Of a DNA stretch of 64,000 bases, positions 59,048 through 64,000 are shown one piece after another (positions within the stretch are counted from its first letter, which is position 1; each line of letters starts with the position of its first letter). Where the stretch lies: the NCBI GenBank assembly GCA_025526995.1, contig JAHLKG010000013.1:1-64000 (forward strand), given 5' to 3'. Origin of the DNA: Powellomyces hirtus. Lineage: Eukaryota > Chytridiomycota > Chytridiomycetes > Spizellomycetales > Powellomycetaceae. The notes below the pieces were generated by a model. The model was not told the DNA's origin. It worked only from the letters and a program-made list of their open reading frames with translations, and ran no database searches. Both the position numbers and the translations under genes were made by a program.

Positions 59048-59851
59048 TTGCTCGGTGCGGTTTGAATACGAGAGCTCGCGTAAGCGCTTTGCCGCGGGAT
59101 GTATAGTTTTTAGGTTTCTAGCTTTTAGAGGGGAATCTCAAAGTCTTCTTTTCCCCTCACCTGTATTCTGTTAATACGTAATTATTGTCATATATGAAGA
59201 AACAGTAAAGCCTTTTACATATGAGGCTGAACAATGAACAAAACGAAAAAAGCTTTTTCAGCACCGGCTGTCCCCACCGAATCCGCCGTTGTTGCTCAAA
59301 GTTCATGCATGTAGAAGGAAATGAGTTGACCCGCATACAGCGCGCCGTGAGGTGATAGACCAGCAATCTTTCCCCGTAAGAAGAAGCCGGTTATAAAGGC
59401 CTACAATTTTCGTCCCCTCGTTGGCTCTGAGAAGGCGCAACGTTGCACCGGCCTGTGCAAATGCCGAGTGCCATAGTCGCTGTGGACACGTCTGCACCCC
59501 TTTCGACCCGGCCATAGTGTCTACCGTCATACGTGATGCAAAAACGTCGCTCCATGCGAGCGTTGCTCCGGAAGGCGATTGTAAATAAAAGTGGGGATGC
59601 CTGACCGCTATTACAAATGAGGAAAAGTCACAACTTAACCCGCAATGACAGTGAACAAGTGAGCAACGCGGAGCAAATTCCGAAGGTCACTGTCATTATT
59701 ACTGGCCAACCTATTCCGCAAATCCCGCTGCAACTTTGTACATTTGAGCAGCAAACGCAACAGCATACCGACAATATCCAACGCTTCGTAGCCCATTCGT
59801 GTTATTCGTCTGTCTCGCCGCTGTTCCTTGTAATATAAACGCTGTGCCAAA
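59048..59851. other. 804-bp intergenic region
   Basis: Between the hydroxylase and the Lon gene. Contains no recognisable gene; the Lon promoter must lie at its 3' end. Confidence 0.45.
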
Positions 59852-62800
59852 ATGACGCGGACTGTGCAAGAAGTGTTATTCTCCGTCTCGAGATCTGTTC
59901 CGCGAACCGTTAGAAGACGGACCAGAGCGCCACGACCGTCCCAATGGCCGCTGGTTTCCCAGAGCAGTAGGCTGCTCTCCACCGTCATATTGTCTGACAT
60001 TTCACGCGCGAAAAGTTTACCAATAGCTCGTGCTACCACATTTCTTCCGCGCTACAGTGCATTCAACTCGCTCAACTCCAGAACCTTCTCTGCCGGACCG
60101 CTGCTTTTAAAGAACCGCGACAAATCGGACGACAAGGAGGGCGGGAGTGAGGGCAAAGACGGCAAAGTAGAACACGAAAATGAAAAAGACAAGGACACAC
60201 CTAGCCAGAAGAAGAAAAAGGACGAGGTCATCAATGAAGCCGAGGAGAACACGCCCGCAGAGGACGCCGCTGCTGATGCCAAAGATGCAGCGGCCGGTGC
60301 ACCACCTGCGGACGGAGGCGACGGCAATGACTCGTTGGCCGCCAAGCTCATCAGCGAAAACCCTAGTGGCTCAACCACTGAAATCAACGCCAATGCGCTC
60401 GCGACCGTCACTGTACCAAAGGAATACCCGCAGCTGCTCGCCATTCCCCTCAACCGCAGACCACTGTTTCCTGGTTTCTACAAATCCCTGTACATCAAAG
60501 ATCCTGAAGCCATTGCTGCCATCCAGGAGCTTATGAATCGCAATCAGCCTTACGTTGGCATCTTCCTGGCCAAGAGCGACGAGATGGTAGACGATGTCAT
60601 TGGAGATGTTCAGCAGATCCATCGTGTCGGCGTGTTTGCACAGATCACAAACGTCTATCAAGCAGGACCGGAAAATCAGGCGTTGACGGTTGTGGTTTAC
60701 CCCCACCGCCGTATCCGAATGAACAAGCTGCTTGACCTGCCACCAATCAAAGAAAAGGAACCGAGAGAGGAAAAGACATTGGCGGCGAAAGATGAAGACT
60801 CCAAGGAAGAAGGAGCGGAGACTGTGGAGGCCGTGGAAGACGAGTTCCCTGGTATGTATGCGCCATCGAGGAATTCATACATCACTTTGCCTAATGCGTA
60901 TGCTGAACCATTACCAGAATACATGCCGATAAATAAGCACTTGTCAAACTTTCGCGTATCCGTTGCTGACGTCGAAAACATGGACGACCAACCATTCAAT
61001 CCCAACGATAATGTCGTAAAGGCAGTCACTTCTGAGACTCTGAATGTGTTGAAGGAGATCTCCCAGATCAATCCCCTCCTGCGAGACCAAATAATTACTT
61101 TCTCCATTCAAACCGGTGGCAGCGCATTTGCCGATCCCGCGAAACTGGCAGACTTTGCGGCCGCTGTATCCACTGGCGAGCCAAACGAGTTGCAAAGCGT
61201 GTTGGACAGTCTGGTGATCGAGGATCGTCTGATGAAGTCTCTGGCAGTGGTGAAAAACGAGCTGGCCAATGCCAAGTTGCAGCAGGACATTGCAAAAGAG
61301 GTTGACAAGAAGATAACACGTCGTCAGCAAGAGTACTTCCTGATGGAACAGCTCAAGGGAATCAAGAAGGAGCTTGGCATTGACACAGACGGAAAGGACA
61401 AGCTGATTGAAAAGTTCAAAACCCGCGCAGCGAAGCTCGCCATGCCAGAGGCCGTCAAGAAGGTGTTTGATGAGGTATGTGGGATGTGTTCCAATACTAA
61501 TTCAAAGAAGAGGCGCGCGACATTGACTCTTCATTCCCGCAATTCCTCAGGAAATTACCAAGCTACAAACATTGGAACCTGCCGCATCAGAGTTCAATGT
61601 CACCCGGAACTACCTCGACTGGATTACCCAGATCCCATGGGGCCAGTACAGTAAAGAGAATTTTGACATCAAGCACGCCACTCAGGTGCTAGACGAAGAT
61701 CACTACGGACTGAAGGACGTCAAGGATCGAATCTTGGAGTTTATCGCCGTCGGCAAATTGAGGGGCACCGTTGAAGGCAAAATCATCTGTCTTCAAGGGC
61801 CACCTGGCGTCGGCAAAACATCCATTGGCAAGTCGATTGCACGCGCACTGGGCCGCGAGTTTTTCCGATTCAGTGTTGGAGGTTTGACGGACGTTGCCGA
61901 GATCAAAGGACATCGGCGGACGTACGTCGGAGCCATGCCTGGAAAGGTGGTCCAAGCGCTGAAAAAGGTTCAGACCGAAAACCCCCTGATCATGATTGAC
62001 GAGAGTGAGTTTGCCTTTATTCTGGTCCTAGCCTTTCTGCTATTGCTAATGGGTTTCCATGTAGTTGACAAGCTCGGCCGCGGACATCAAGGAGATCCCG
62101 CCTCAGCGCTGTTAGAGCTTCTCGACCCTGAACAGAACAACTCATTCCTGGACCACTACATGGACGTCCCACTCGACCTCTCCAAAGTGCTGTTCGTCTG
62201 CACAGCGAACATGCTTGAAACAATTCCTGCTCCCCTCCTCGACCGGATGGAAGTCATCCGTCTGTCTGGTTACGTTGCCGAAGAGAAGGTCGCGATTGCT
62301 GAAAAGTACCTAGCACCCGCTGCTCGCGAGGCCGCCGGCGTCAAAGACGAAGACATCAACTTGTCTCCCGAAGCCATCGAAACCCTCATCCGATACTACT
62401 GCCGCGAAAGCGGGGTTCGTAACTTGAAGAAGCATATTGACAAAATCTTCCGGAAAACGGCTCTCAAGATTGTCCAGGAGGAACGACCACAGCTGGCCGA
62501 AGGCGAAGTTGCGGCATCCTCTGGAACAAAATATGCCGTGACGGCCGAAAATCTGAAGGACTACGTGGGTAGCCCCATCTTCACTTCGGACCGGATGTAC
62601 GATCAGACCCCTCCCGGTGTGGTGATGGGGCTCGCTTGGACTTCTATGGGTACGTGTGATGACACGTTTGACCAGTTTTTATGCCATCCTAATTGACCAC
62701 TTCTTTGGTCTGCTCATCAAAGGAGGATCGGCGTTGTACATTGAGTCGGTACTTGAATCTACCATCACCGAATCGAGCAAGCCGGCTTTCCATCGTACGG

Positions 62801-63317
62801 GACAAATGGGCGACGTAATGAAGGAAAGTTCAACGATTGCCTACACATATGCCAAGTCCTTGATGGCGCGACGGTTCCCGGAAAACACTTTCTTTGAAAA
62901 GGCCCAGGTGCATCTGCATGTACCGGAAGGCGCTACTCCCAAGGACGGTGAGTAATACAAAGGCCATAGGTGTCATCTTGCAACTAGCTCTCACTCAATA
63001 GGGTGTCCGTTTTTTGTCTAGGTCCCTCCGCTGGCAGCACAATGGTCTCCTCGCTACTCTCTCTCGCCCTCAACCGACCATTGATCCAAAACGTTGCCAT
63101 GACGGGTGAAATCACCCTCACCGGCAAGATCCTCAAAATCGGCGGCGTCAAGGAAAAGACCATGGCCGCCAAACGCTCTGGCGTCACCACCATCATCTTC
63201 CCCGAAGCCAACCGCGCCGATTGGGAAGAACTCCCGGATTTCATCCGCGCTGACATTGATGTCAAGTTTGTCTCGTGGTATGAGCAGATCTTTGATGTTG
63301 TCTTCCCCGACGCGTAG
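59852..63317 (+). CDS. PIM1: Mitochondrial Lon protease
   Basis: Five exons (59852-61474, 61551-62004, 62065-62649, 62723-62947, 63022-63317) encode 1060 aa. An arginine- and serine-rich presequence of about 80 aa is typical of matrix import; an acidic/lysine-rich linker follows, then the LON substrate-binding domain ([18 protein letters not shown]), coiled coil, the AAA+ domain with Walker [10 protein letters not shown] and Walker B PLIMIDE, and the protease domain with the catalytic serine in KDGPSAGS (about 965) and lysine in GGVKEK (about 1006). The enzyme degrades misfolded and oxidised matrix proteins and binds mtDNA. Length is between human LONP1 and yeast Pim1. All catalytic residues are present; the gene looks ordinary and housekeeping. 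Confidence 0.96.
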
Positions 63318-64000
63318 CAGGGCACTGATGTGCACAACTATGCGGTTGTCATCACTCTGTCACCCGAACCTCCCCCGCACCCCATACATACACGCATTAT
63401 ACTTAAAATCCTTAAATGTAACTGCCGCAATGCAGTAAAGATGGATCAAGTGCAGCGGCATCCATCCTGCCAACGTTAGCTGTCTCAGGCCGATTCTATG
63501 GCAAAACGATTTTTGTTTTGCCAACAATGATTGATATGAAAGACAAAGCACAGAAACTGGACGGTGGTGATGCATAGAAAGAATTACATTCAACTATGAC
63601 TCAAGGATGTAATCGCAATGACAACTTCATCTGACACCCACTGTCGACCTCGACATTTCGAGCGTGACTAGAATCACAGCAAATGCGGAGCAGGGTAGGG
63701 GCCCCAACTCGCATAGGGGTTTTCGTAGCCTTCAACATCTCACCCCCTTCTCCTGGAAGTCAGCCATCTGCGATGGTCGGGTTTCAGACTCCCTTGGGGA
63801 ATGGGTCGGCCGACTTGCAGTACATGTGGCGGGGGCCGAGTCCACTATCCCAGTTGCTTCCTCCCTCCGCCCGCCCAACCCTCCCGCCCCCGCTCACCGG
63901 CCCAATGAGGGGTGGGGACGAGAAGAAGGAGCATCCGTTGTCCACAGGAACGATGAAATGTCAAGATTACTAGAGCGCTATCCAGTTTATGTGGAACTAA
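63318..64000. other. Window end, no gene seen
   Basis: Downstream of Lon. Only short frames without family resemblance; a gene beginning beyond the window cannot be excluded. Confidence 0.45.

Overview
The window looks like nuclear DNA of a fungus. Protein genes are split by short GT-AG introns (mostly 55-90 bp). A eukaryote-type tRNA-Pro gene, a mitochondrial Lon protease, a full-size ABCC transporter and large multimodular non-ribosomal peptide synthetases (NRPS) are present. I cannot name the species or confidently the phylum.

Layout. 1-400: end fragment of a Ty1/copia element. 1354-4263 (minus): large membrane protein of unknown function. 4264-7559: no gene seen. 7560-48731: what I read as one secondary-metabolism region of about 41 kb, containing in order an EctD-like dioxygenase (+), NRPS-1 (-), a second 2OG-Fe(II) oxygenase (+), a pyrroline-5-carboxylate reductase-like protein (+), a FOXRED2-like flavoprotein (-), a Kef-type cation/proton antiporter (+), an FSH-family serine hydrolase (-), NRPS-2 (+) and an ABCC transporter (-). 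48732-51110: no gene seen. 51111-64000: ordinary single genes: NADAR protein, PhzF-like protein, palmitoyl-protein-thioesterase-like hydrolase, 3' part of an EEP-family nuclease gene, tRNA-Pro(CGG), fatty acid hydroxylase/sterol desaturase, mitochondrial Lon.

How the cluster may work (inference). My spliced NRPS-1 (3705 aa) reads A-T-E-C-A-T-T-T-E-C-C*, where C* is a degenerate condensation domain. NRPS-2 (3443 aa) reads T-C-A-T-C-A-[half Cy]-A-T-[half A]. NRPS-1 ends in condensation domains with no carrier after them, and NRPS-2 begins with a carrier that has no adenylation domain, so the two could form one assembly line. The third adenylation domain of NRPS-2 has the cysteine specificity code, and only the C-terminal lobe of a heterocyclization domain precedes it. 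Neither enzyme has a thioesterase or reductase domain; the FSH hydrolase is the obvious candidate for release in trans. The two oxygenases, the P5CR-like reductase and the flavoprotein would be tailoring or precursor enzymes; the ABCC pump and the antiporter would be export or self-protection.

Exon boundaries were worked out by hand from splice sites, reading phase and conserved motifs; the total coding lengths are multiples of three for every complete gene, but no transcript evidence was available.
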